A program made the translations under genes and the position numbers. The notes under the pieces are model-generated. The model had not been told where the DNA came from. It saw only the letters and a list, made by a program, of their open reading frames with translations, and ran no database searches. A stretch of DNA of 42,362 bases from Pseudomonadota bacterium (GTDB lineage Bacteria; Desulfobacterota; Desulfarculia; Adiutricales; JAGVGV01), in assembly GCA_018830135.1 (NCBI GenBank), contig JAHJTB010000390.1:1-42362 (forward strand). Direction: 5' to 3'. Of the stretch, positions 16,001-23,758 are shown piece by piece; position 1 is the first letter of the stretch; the number at the start of each line of letters is the position of its first letter.

Positions 16001-18653
16001 GCCCGGATGGTTTCCCCCCCAGTCCATCCGACTGAATCTTGGCCTCATCGTCCTGGCCGCGATTGCGCCGATTGTGGCCGTCCTCCTTTTTTCCGGCCTG
16101 GAACGCAGGAACCATGAGATCGAGTCAGCCAAGGAGGATGCCCTTCGACTGGCCAATTCATTCGCCAGTCAGCAGGAGCGCATGGTTTCAGGCGTCCGGC
16201 AGTTGCAGAACACCCTGACTTTGCTTCCGGCAGTTCAGAACCGTGACCTCGAAGCCTGCTCCCGGATATTCGAGAAACTGCTCCAGACCAATCCGATGTT
16301 CGGCAATATCACGCTTGTCAATCCGGATGGGAAGGTGGCGGCCTCGGGGCTGCCTTTGACCAAGGCAAACTTTGGCGATCAAAAGCAAGTCAGGGAGGCG
16401 ATCGAAAACCGGGAATTCTCGGCCGGCGAATATATTATCGGCCGGATCAGCGAGGTGCCGATAATCGCCTTCGCCAGCCCGATTATTGATTCCAAAGGCC
16501 TGCTGACCGGGGTAATAACCACCAGCCTGAGACTGGATCAATTCGCCCGGCAGTTTGAGAATGCCTCCCTGCCCGACGGTTCCATTTTTTCTATGCTGGA
16601 CCACAAGGGCGTTCGCCTGTGCTATCACCCCCCGAATGAAAAAGCGCCGATTGGCAAGCCGATTCTCCCTTCCTCCTGGGCCGGGTATTCGACCGCAACC
16701 CAAGAGGGCCTGTCCCGGCATACCGGCATGGATGGGGTCATCAGATACTATGCCTTCCGCCAGCTCCGAATAAAACCGGACGATCCTCCCTACATGGTTG
16801 TGGTCGTCGCCATTCCTGAATCGGTCGCTCATGACAAGGCCGACGCCCTGACCAGGAAATATCTGATCTGGTTGGCCGGGGCCTTCCTGTTGTCCTTGCT
16901 GGCGGCGTGGACCTTGGGCAAGCAAGGGATTATCCGGCGGCTCAATGCCCTGGGCGCATTGGCCGCCCGCCTCGGAAACGGTGAATTGGAGGCCAGAACC
17001 GGCCTGAGTGAAACCACGGGCTCGCTGGGATTGGTGGCCAAGGCCTTCGATGATATGGCATCCGCTCTTGAAGCCCGGGAAGCCGAGCGTCTGGAGGCAA
17101 TAAAGGCGCTCAGGGACAGTGAAGACCGTCTTGTAAAAGCTCAACGGGTGGCCAATGTAGGTAGTTGGGAATACGATATTTCAACCGGAAAAGTATGGGG
17201 GTCTGAAGAAGCATTTCGAATCTATGGTATCGACAGAAAAACCGAATATCTTCCTCTCGATGAAGTTGAGCGCCACATCATAGATGCCGATAAAGTAAAC
17301 CAGGCATTGGCGGAACTGATAACCGAGAATATAAATTATGATATCGAATATAAAATCAAAAACCAAAACAGCGGTGAGCTGACAGCCGTACAATCAATTG
17401 CCGAACTGGTTTGTGATGCAAGTGGCCATCCGGTTAAGGTTATAGGGGTCCTCCATGATATCACCGATTCGAAAAATAAGGAGGAAGAACGGATCAAACT
17501 TCAAACCCAACTCCAACAGGCTCAGAAGATGGAGTCAGTCGGCACGTTGGCCGGCGGCATTGCCCACGACTTCAACAACCTGCTCCAGGCCATCAACGGC
17601 TACACCCAGCTGCTGTTGATGGAGAAATCGAAAAAAGACCCGGACCGGCCGAAATTGAAAGAGATTGAAAAGGCCGGTTCCCGGGCGGCTCAACTCGTCC
17701 GGCAGCTGCTCCTGTTCAGCCGCAAGGCGGAAGCCGATCGCCGGCCGATAGACCTCAACGAAGAGGTGGAGCAGGCCCGCCGGCTGCTGGAACGCACGAT
17801 TCCCCGGATGATAGACATCACACTTCATTTGGGCGCGGACTTGTGGACGGTCCTGGCCGACCCGGTCCAGATGGAGCAGGCCCTGTTGAACCTGGGCAGC
17901 AACGCCGCCGACGCCATGCCGGATGGAGGCGGACTGGTTATCGAAACCCAAAACATCACCCTGGACGAGGAATACACCAGCAGCCACATGGGAGCACAAC
18001 CCGGTCGATACGTTCTGCTTTCCTTCTCCGATACGGGCCACGGGATGGACAAGGAGACCATGGGGAAGATATTCGACCCGTTTTTCACGACCAAGGAGTT
18101 CGGCAAGGGGACCGGGCTCGGGCTGGCCTCGGTCTACGGCATCGTCAAGGGCCATGGCGGATACATCATGTGCTACAGCGAGTCCGGCCAGGGGACGACC
18201 TTCAAGATTTATCTCCCGGCCATGGAACAAGACGAGAAGGGTGAATCCGAGGAGGAGCAGGAAGACAGGCTGACAGGCGGCACGGAAACCATCCTGCTCG
18301 TGGATGACGAGGCGCCCATAAGGGACTTCGCCTCCCATGTGCTCCAGCACTTCGGATATCGGACCATGACCGCCTCGGACGGCCGGGAGGCGGTTAAAAT
18401 CTACACGGACAAGAAGGACGAGATCGATCTGATCATTCTGGACATCGGTATGCCGGTCATGGGCGGGCATCAGTGCCTGGTGGAACTGCGGAAGGTCAAT
18501 CCATCGGCCAGGGTGCTGATGGCCAGCGGCTATTCGATCAATGGCCACGCCAGGAAGGCCATTGAATCAGGGGCCATGGGGTTCATCTCCAAGCCCTACC
18601 AGCTCAATGAGTTGATTACCAGGGTCCGGGCCGCACTGGACGAAAAGAAGTGA
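15993..18653 (+). CDS. Hybrid histidine kinase: Cache-like sensor, HAMP, PAS, kinase, receiver
   Basis: An 886-aa inner-membrane sensor kinase. TM1 is at ~15-34, a periplasmic double-Cache-like domain at ~35-285, TM2 at ~289-308, a HAMP-like linker at ~310-362 and PAS at ~383-495. The kinase core has His525 ([10 protein letters not shown]), [11 protein letters not shown] (632-642), DTGHGM (680-685), PFFTTK and [13 protein letters not shown] receiver (765-884) has phospho-acceptor Asp817 (IILDIGMP) and Lys867. The PAS-coding part (about 17124-17508) is much poorer in GC (37-43% in three lines counted) than the rest (67% in a line counted just downstream), as if the domain came from elsewhere. 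Translation is probably coupled to the leader ORF. The ligand is likely a small periplasmic molecule, unknown. Confidence 0.9.
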   Translation: MRKPGWFPPQSIRLNLGLIVLAAIAPIVAVLLFSGLERRNHEIESAKEDALRLANSFASQQERMVSGVRQLQNTLTLLPAVQNRDLEACSRIFEKLLQTNPMFGNITLVNPDGKVAASGLPLTKANFGDQKQVREAIENREFSAGEYIIGRISEVPIIAFASPIIDSKGLLTGVITTSLRLDQFARQFENASLPDGSIFSMLDHKGVRLCYHPPNEKAPIGKPILPSSWAGYSTATQEGLSRHTGMDGVIRYYAFRQLRIKPDDPPYMVVVVAIPESVAHDKADALTRKYLIWLAGAFLLSLLAAWTLGKQGIIRRLNALGALAARLGNGELEARTGLSETTGSLGLVAKAFDDMASALEAREAERLEAIKALRDSEDRLVKAQRVANVGSWEYDISTGKVWGSEEAFRIYGIDRKTEYLPLDEVERHIIDADKVNQALAELITENINYDIEYKIKNQNSGELTAVQSIAELVCDASGHPVKVIGVLHDITDSKNKEEERIKLQTQLQQAQKMESVGTLAGGIAHDFNNLLQAINGYTQLLLMEKSKKDPDRPKLKEIEKAGSRAAQLVRQLLLFSRKAEADRRPIDLNEEVEQARRLLERTIPRMIDITLHLGADLWTVLADPVQMEQALLNLGSNAADAMPDGGGLVIETQNITLDEEYTSSHMGAQPGRYVLLSFSDTGHGMDKETMGKIFDPFFTTKEFGKGTGLGLASVYGIVKGHGGYIMCYSESGQGTTFKIYLPAMEQDEKGESEEEQEDRLTGGTETILLVDDEAPIRDFASHVLQHFGYRTMTASDGREAVKIYTDKKDEIDLIILDIGMPVMGGHQCLVELRKVNPSARVLMASGYSINGHARKAIESGAMGFISKPYQLNELITRVRAALDEKK

Positions 18654-18776
18654 GGGCGCGCGGTCCAGGAAATAAGGGATCACGATAGAACCCATCCGCC
18701 CGGTGACGGGAATGAGTCGGCGGGAAGCCCAGTGCGGATCGGGCCGGGAATGAGAAAAACCGGAGACCATTGACCA

Positions 18777-20345
18777 ATGAACAAGAGACCGGCGATGAGG
18801 CAATATACAGGAATCGGCCTTAAGATGGCCGGTGTGGTCTCGGCGGTGCTGATTGCCGCGGCCTTGCTCGCTTGGTGGACGGTCGGGCAGGCGGAGGCGG
18901 TCGGGGCGGCGAGGGCGCAAGCGGTTTCCGGGGAGGCAGGGGACCGCCCTGTTTTATTCCTGGGCAATCAGTCCTTGCCGCCGATGAACTACATGAAAAA
19001 CGGCAAGCCGACCGGCATTGTGGTTGACCTTGTCGAGTCGCTGGCGGAACGCATGCATCACCCCGTGAAAATTCAGCTTATGAACTGGAGCGAAGCCCAG
19101 CAACTCGTTCTCCAGGGCCGGGCGGACGCCCTGTTCCAAATCGACTCGAACCCGGATCGCCTGAAAGCACTTGATTTTTCGGAACCCCTGCTGGCCACGG
19201 AATTCACGATATTCACGTCCGCCGACCGTTATGGTATCGCAACCATGCGCGATTTGCGCGGCTTGAAGGTCGGAGTCGAAGAAAGGGGGTTACCGATTCT
19301 CTTGTTGAAAGAAGACCCTCAAATCGGAGTGAAAATCATTCCCGATTTCGTTCGGGGCTTCGGGATGCTGGCAACGGGTGCCGTGGATGCGGTGATCGCG
19401 GATCGGTGGGTTGGAAGCTATGTGCTGGCGGAAAACAACATTCAGGGCGTGAAGTTGATTGAAGAACCCATCAGCCGGAGCCATTCGGCAATTGCCGTGA
19501 AAAAAGGGGATAAGAATCTGCTCGAGGACATCAACGCGGCCCTGGCAGACATCCGGCGGGATGGGACCTACGACGGAATCATCGACCGCTGGCGGTCCAA
19601 GGAAGTCGTGTTCAAGACACGTGAGCAGTTGCGCAAACAAGTGTGGCTGCTTTCAGCGATCCTGGCGGCGTTGATCGTGGCTTTGATTGGGGTCGCCATG
19701 CTGGTCATGGAAATCCGGCGACGCAAGCGGGCGGAGGAGACGTTGCGGGAGAGGGAAGAGAAATTCCGCAGATTCTTTGAAGAGGATTTGACGGGTGACT
19801 TTATAACGAATGGAAATGGAACTATTATTGAGTGCAATTCCGCCTTCTTGAAAGTGTTCGGATACAAGGACCGGTCAGAAGTTATAAACCAAAATATTTC
19901 ATCGTTGTACCAGGATCCATCGGAAAGAGACTTTATTCTCGATCAACTCAGGATGAACGGCAAGTTGGAAAACTACCAGACAACCAGAAAACATCAAAAC
20001 GGTGGATGGATTATTGTCGAGGAAAATATTGCGGCAACTTTTGATAAAGACGGTAAGCTGACCGAGGTGAAAGGATATATCTATGATATCACCGACCGCA
20101 AGCGGGCCGAGGAGGAAAGAGAAAGGCTTATTGTCGAGTTGAAGACTGCTTTGGCTGAGGTGAAAACATTACGAGGTTTTATTCCTATTTGTTCCAGTTG
20201 CAAGAAAATTCGGGACGACGAAGGATACTGGCAACAAGTTGAAAAATATGTCCAGGATCGCTCCGACGCTCAGTTTAGCCACGGTATATGCCCGGAGTGC
20301 TTGAAAAAGCTATATCCGGAATTTTATCCGAATAATGAAAATTGA
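18777..20345 (+). CDS. Membrane receptor: solute-binding domain, PAS, and C-terminal CxxC...HxxCxxC module
   Basis: 522 aa. An N-terminal signal anchor (~16-34) is followed by a periplasmic family-3 solute-binding-type domain (~57-275), a TM helix (~289-311), a PAS domain (~327-440) and a short coiled helix. The final module is PICSSCKKIRDDEGYW (470-485) and FSHGICPEC (500-508): Cys472, Cys475, His502, Cys505, Cys508. There is no kinase, GGDEF, EAL, HD or methyl-accepting domain, so the Cys/His module is the only candidate output; four Cys plus one His suggests zinc or redox chemistry (inference). The same module ends the receptor at 23759-24985. DNA from ~19790 to the end drops to 35-40% GC in lines counted, against 65% in the binding-domain part, so PAS and tail look imported. 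ATG 18777 has GGAG 11 bases away; the start is moderately secure. Confidence 0.85.
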   Translation: MNKRPAMRQYTGIGLKMAGVVSAVLIAAALLAWWTVGQAEAVGAARAQAVSGEAGDRPVLFLGNQSLPPMNYMKNGKPTGIVVDLVESLAERMHHPVKIQLMNWSEAQQLVLQGRADALFQIDSNPDRLKALDFSEPLLATEFTIFTSADRYGIATMRDLRGLKVGVEERGLPILLLKEDPQIGVKIIPDFVRGFGMLATGAVDAVIADRWVGSYVLAENNIQGVKLIEEPISRSHSAIAVKKGDKNLLEDINAALADIRRDGTYDGIIDRWRSKEVVFKTREQLRKQVWLLSAILAALIVALIGVAMLVMEIRRRKRAEETLREREEKFRRFFEEDLTGDFITNGNGTIIECNSAFLKVFGYKDRSEVINQNISSLYQDPSERDFILDQLRMNGKLENYQTTRKHQNGGWIIVEENIAATFDKDGKLTEVKGYIYDITDRKRAEEERERLIVELKTALAEVKTLRGFIPICSSCKKIRDDEGYWQQVEKYVQDRSDAQFSHGICPECLKKLYPEFYPNNEN

Positions 20346-20481
20346 TGGATATCCATGATATTCAAACTAGAATAGAATGGGTGTTCAACTATTGATACTG
20401 ATGCCCTTGACAAGCGGATCGGCTTCCCGGGCCAGGAGTGGGGTCCTCCTTTGAAACACCCGATATCTTGAGCGGTCGTTT

Positions 20482-20715
20482 GTGCGGATCAATCCAAGAT
20501 ACTCCAGCTTTATCCTGAGCCCGGTGATTTCCATCGGGATGAGCTTTTTCATGTCCTTTGCCATGACCGCCATCCATACCTGCTTTTCCAGCGGGTTTCT
20601 TCTGAACTGGTTGCGCGGCTGGGGTATCGGGTTTTGCGTGGGCTATCCTACGGCCAGGATGTTTGTCCCCCTTGCCAGGCACGCCGTACACGTCGTGACC
20701 GACACAGACGTATGA
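20482..20715 (+). CDS. Small two-helix membrane protein, DUF2798-like
   Basis: A 77-aa integral membrane protein with two hydrophobic helices (about 11-33 and 44-66). The pattern SFFMSFAMTAIHT...FLLNWLRGWGIGFCVGYPTARMFVPLARH resembles the DUF2798 family, whose function is unknown. The only usable start in the open frame is GTG 20482 (an in-frame TGA lies at 20452). No strong ribosome site precedes it, so initiation is uncertain, but the family pattern supports it being a real gene. The gap before it (20346-20481) has the palindrome ATGGATATCCAT at 20346-20357 and the short motif AATGGGTGT, also found in the tandem repeat at 23380. Confidence 0.68.
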   Translation: MRINPRYSSFILSPVISIGMSFFMSFAMTAIHTCFSSGFLLNWLRGWGIGFCVGYPTARMFVPLARHAVHVVTDTDV

Positions 20716-20733
20716 ACCAAAGGAGGGTCCCAG

Positions 20734-22028
20734 ATGAAATATTTTCTTTCCCTTTTTCTTGTCCTGTCTCTTTTTCTGGGCCTTTCATGCGAGGCCGGCG
20801 GAGAAAGCCTGTCTTCGTGGAACAGGGACTTTCAAAACCAGCTTCAAGAGGCTGTCGCCATGAGGCGAAAGAGCGAACCGCTGGCCAATGGAACGCTTTA
20901 CAGCCTGGGCCGGGCCTACATCCGGAAGAAATACGAAGATTGTCTTGTTATAATTGAGAAAAAAGGACTTAAGGCGGACAGCGAAACCCTGTTGCTCAAA
21001 CAGGTCTACAAGTTTTTCAACTACTGCAACCCGCTCGGACTCGAACTTGCCCAGGGTATGCCCAAATTCGACGCGCCGGTGCGCTCGAACAATATCCTGC
21101 TGAAACGCTGGCAGGGTCTGTACGGGCAGGCCAGCGGCGATGCCACGGTCATGTTCGATTACGGCGATAAAATGTATGGGCCTCAGATATACGAACTCGG
21201 CCGGGCGCTTTTCCTGTATAAGCTCCATAGTCCGGCGCCAGGGCCGGAGGATCAGGAGTTCAGCCGGGAGCAGTGGAATGTCCTGCGGGCCGTTTTTCAT
21301 ATCATCAGTAACCTGAATTCGCCCGGTGGACCGAACCTGAGCTACGCCCCGGACTTTGCCCCCAATACGCGCCCTCGAAAACGCAAGGCAACTCGTTGGG
21401 CGGAGGTCGAGCGCACACTGCGCGATAACCTGGACGGGCTGGGAATGGGCAGCGGCCTGATATCCTTCCTGGTCGGCTCGCCCTCGGCCTGGACCGCGAC
21501 TTCGGCGAAACTGGGTAAAAAACCATCCCGGGAGGCGATCATTGCCCTGGCTGCGCATGCCAACTCCGTATTGGCCAAAGCAGCCGGCGCCTCTATACGG
21601 ACATCAAGAACGAGGAGGCCTCGCAGGCAAGTCCGTCGGGCGTTTTCGCCGATTTCGTCGACGGCGACGCTTACGCCTCGTTTCTGCCGCCGGCCATCCG
21701 CGTCGGTTTTCTCCGTACCGCCAATACGCCGGGCGAACTCGCGCCGGAGCGCATGGCCCGGTGTATGACCGGCTTCGAGGGCAACGCCCGGCTCTATGGG
21801 CTGGAAGGCTGGCAAGGGATCGGGAGGAAGTTTATGGGCGAACGGGGCGACAAGGCCGCGACGTTGGGCCAATTCGCCTCGTATCTGGACGATGCCTTTG
21901 TTTTACTGCGGCGGCCTGATGTGGGAAGCCGGGCCGATGAGCCCATGGAGGCGTTTTTAAAAGATGCGCAGGGGGAGGCAGGACTTGGGGATATTTTTAC
22001 TGAGCTGAGCATCTTTTCAGTGTGGTAG
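20734..22028 (+). pseudogene. Secreted protein gene of unknown function, broken by a frameshift
   Basis: The first frame (20734-21768) starts at an ATG after AGGAGGG and has a clear signal peptide (MKYFLSLFLVLSLFLGLSC; Cys19 is a possible but imperfect lipobox). It reads as normal protein to about residue 285 (...ALAAHANSVLAKAAG), then becomes Arg/Ser/Pro-rich shadow. The natural continuation is in the -1 frame from about 21585: RRLYTDIKNEEASQASP and onward, through ASFLPPAIRVGFLR, to ...IFTELSIFSVW and TAG at 22026-22028. One lost base around 21570-21595 explains this; the intact protein would be ~431 aa. A sequencing error or programmed frameshift is possible, though I see no slippery heptamer. 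I do not recognise the family. It is probably periplasmic or outer-membrane attached. Confidence 0.72.
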
Positions 22029-22146
22029 GGATTTTTCGTCCGGATTTTATGACGGGCTCCGGGCGGAAATAGGAAGGTGATAACCGGGACACCCAAAATT
22101 CGGGTTAAGATGGGTGACTATAGATCAGCCCCGCCGGCCCCAAAAA

Positions 22147-22174
22147 GCAAAGCCCCCCCTGGAGGAGGCTTTGC
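22147..22174 (-). terminator. Rho-independent terminator of the YHS gene
   Basis: On the minus strand, GCAAAGCC and GGCTTTGC form an 8-bp stem around a 12-base loop, followed at once by five Ts (minus strand, 22146-22142). It begins 18 bases after the stop codon of the YHS gene. Confidence 0.78.
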
Positions 22175-22192
22175 TGCGCGGACCGCCTCTCT

Positions 22193-22444
22193 TCAGCCAT
22201 GGCAGCAGGGCCGGCCGGAGCCGTACTCCCGCCGGCCGGCCCGGGCCAGACGGTCGATGAACCGGGCGATGAAGCCTTTCCCCTTGAGGTACCTCCCGGA
22301 ATTCTGGTTGAATCGGGCCATGCACTCCGGGGAGCAGAAATAGTAGATATGCGAACCGCGGCGGACCTGGCGCGGCGTGCGTCCCGGATCGAGACGGGCG
22401 CCGCAGACCGGATCGACGACCTGGTTTTTTTCTTGAGACGTCAT
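22193..22444 (-). CDS. YHS-domain metal-binding protein
   Basis: An 83-aa small cytosolic protein with a YHS domain: VVDPVCGARLDPG (9-21) with Cys14, and HIYYFCSPECMARFNQN (32-48) with Cys37 and Cys41, the usual CxxxC of YHS modules linked to copper or other heavy-metal handling. The C-terminus ends with a further Cys-Cys-His-Gly, which may add ligands. GGAGGA lies 7 bases before ATG. It is on the same strand as the ZraP-like gene 252 bp upstream but separated from it by a foldback element; the two may form a metal-response pair. Confidence 0.85.
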   Translation of the reverse strand: MTSQEKNQVVDPVCGARLDPGRTPRQVRRGSHIYYFCSPECMARFNQNSGRYLKGKGFIARFIDRLARAGRREYGSGRPCCHG

Positions 22445-22462
22445 GATCGTTCCTCCATCTTC

Positions 22463-22649
22463 TTTTAACCCGGATTTTGCAGTCGGCTTTTACTGCGGTG
22501 CCGAAATGCGTGCTGCATCGCTCGTTTCCCGCTTTTTGACCTCGACGTATCCACTGATACGCCTGCGGCCAAAAACCGGTCCAACTTCGCGTTTCGCTAT
22601 GCATTTCGACGCCTCGCTACGAACCCAACCGAAAAATTCGGGTTTAAAA
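22463..22649. repeat. 187-bp foldback (MITE-like) element
   Basis: The ends are inverted repeats: TTTTAACCCGGATTTT at the left and the complement of TTTTAAACCCGAATTTTT at the right. The arms stay similar inward (GAAATGC in both, a TTTTTG-CC block in both) and meet at a perfect hairpin CGTATC-CACT-GATACG near the middle. No open frame. A lone end of the same type (AATTCGGGTTAA) appears at about 22097-22108. It sits between the YHS and ZraP-like genes. Confidence 0.6.
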
Positions 22650-22696
22650 CCGATTCAGCATCCGGGCGGGCGCGTCGGCCCGCCCGGGAGTAGCGG

Positions 22697-23116
22697 TTAT
22701 CGCCAGCAGTACCCGGCGCCCGGACCCCGACCGTAACCCGGACCGTAGGTCCTGTCCGCGTTCGGATTTTCCCGGCGCTCCTTCAGGCCGGCCGCCAGGG
22801 ACTCGTCGGCCGCCTGGTTGCGAAGCGTGTTGATCTCAGTCTGAAGGGCCTTGGCCCTGGCTTCGTCCACGGTGGGCGCGGACAGAACCTCATCGAGTTC
22901 CGCCTGCTTGGCGTACAGCTCGCCCCGGATCTTGCTCGTCGCGGCATAGCCCTCGCCGTTACCGTACCAGCCCATCATATGACCCGGGCCGTAACCCGAC
23001 ATGCCGTAACCCATGCCCCAGCCGCCGCCGTAGCCCGGACCATGGGCCAGCGCGTATGATCCAACGGCCAGGAGTCCCACAACGACCACCAAACCGATGA
23101 TGCTTTTCCTTGCCAT
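22697..23116 (-). CDS. ZraP/CpxP-like periplasmic metal-stress protein
   Basis: A 139-aa exported protein. The signal peptide is ARKSIIGLVVVVGLLAVGSYALAH (2-25). A Gly/Tyr/His/Met-rich stretch (GYGGGWGMGYGMSGYGPGHMMGW) follows, then an alpha-helical hairpin region (KIRGELYAKQAELDEVLS...VDEARAKALQTEINTLRNQAADESL) typical of the Spy/CpxP/ZraP 'heavy-metal resistance' family, and a Gly/Tyr/Cys tail. ZraP is a zinc-binding periplasmic chaperone. ATG 23116 follows GAGGAGG by about 8 bases; the upstream in-frame ATG would spoil the signal peptide. A sigma-54-type promoter lies 49-63 bp upstream, as for zraP in enterobacteria. Confidence 0.85.
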   Translation of the reverse strand: MARKSIIGLVVVVGLLAVGSYALAHGPGYGGGWGMGYGMSGYGPGHMMGWYGNGEGYAATSKIRGELYAKQAELDEVLSAPTVDEARAKALQTEINTLRNQAADESLAAGLKERRENPNADRTYGPGYGRGPGAGYCWR

Positions 23117-23164
23117 TTGTCCGTCCTCCTCTTTCCGGCTTTCGCCATTTGCCCTTGAGAGGGA

Positions 23165-23179
23165 GCAAGAGGGGTGCCA
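23165..23179 (-). promoter_or_regulatory. Sigma-54 (-24/-12) promoter of the ZraP-like gene
   Basis: Minus strand TGGCAC-N5-TTGC (23179-23165) fits the RpoN consensus, with GG and GC exactly 12 bases apart. The predicted start near 23153 leaves a ~37-base leader with a good ribosome site. Upstream, in AT-rich DNA, CTTGATTA (23223-23230) and TATTCAAG (23243-23250) form an inverted pair at the distance expected of an enhancer-binding-protein site. Confidence 0.72.
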
Positions 23180-23379
23180 GAAGGGGCCGGCAAGGCATTT
23201 ATAATATAACATTCTGATTAAACTTGATTATTATTCAGGATGCTATTCAAGAACGGCCTGTGGGGCGGGCCGGGGCTCGGGTGGCTGGATGATATATTTA
23301 CACTTTAAAAGTAAAATGCCTAATAATTTAACAGGAGGAAAACCATCAGCGGCCCTGATGGACCTTATAAATTTCTATT

Positions 23380-23425
23380 AAATGGGTGTCCAGCAATAGT
23401 TGAAATGGGTGTCCAGCAATAGTTG
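23380..23425 (+). repeat. Tandem duplication of a 23-bp unit
   Basis: Two identical adjacent 23-bp units, each beginning AAATGGGTGTCC and ending AATAGTTG. Related fragments occur nearby: AATGGGTGT plus CAACTATTG at 20376-20395, and an inverted GAACTATTGCCTGG near 23602. There is no spacer, so it is not CRISPR. Possibly ends of a decayed mobile element. Confidence 0.8.
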
Positions 23426-23758
23426 TTTTAAAGTTATCCTTGATGAGCCGCTTGCTCATACCTTCCCACACTGGTACAATTACCAAATGGTTCCGGGGTA
23501 TGGCTGACAGGCTGCTTACAGTTGCTTTCGGCTGATTCCAGTGAAAGTCGGTGGATATCGTTTCCTGTCACCGGGAAAGTGTAAATTTTTCAACCAGGTT
23601 GAGAACTATTGCCTGGTGAGGACGAGCAACGGGCCCTTTGGGGCGGGGCAATGCCTGTTCAACCGCGGAAAAGCGGAGTCGGAAGGCATGCCACAGGGCT
23701 CAAGGCTCTTGAACAACAAGTGGGGCTGAACACGGCTTTCCCGGATATTTCCGGATTT
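23426..23758 (+). other. Structured non-coding region before the second receptor gene
   Basis: About 330 bp without a convincing gene. Hairpins: ATGAGC / GCTCAT (23443-23448 / 23454-23459); AACCAGG...CCTGGT around 23591-23615; CCGC-GGAAAA-GCGG around 23663-23676. A weak -24/-12-like string TGGCTGACAGGCTGC (23501-23515) could be a second sigma-54 site. I recognise no known riboswitch or intron here. It may be the leader of the receptor gene. Confidence 0.4.

Noticed and set aside
23380-23425. Tandem 23-mers as a minimal CRISPR
   Set aside because: The two units are directly adjacent with no spacer, and no cas gene is near.
23480-23740. Group II intron or known riboswitch
   Set aside because: Some hairpins and a GTGAAAG string recall intron domain V, but flanking stems do not pair as needed, and no conserved riboswitch core could be matched.
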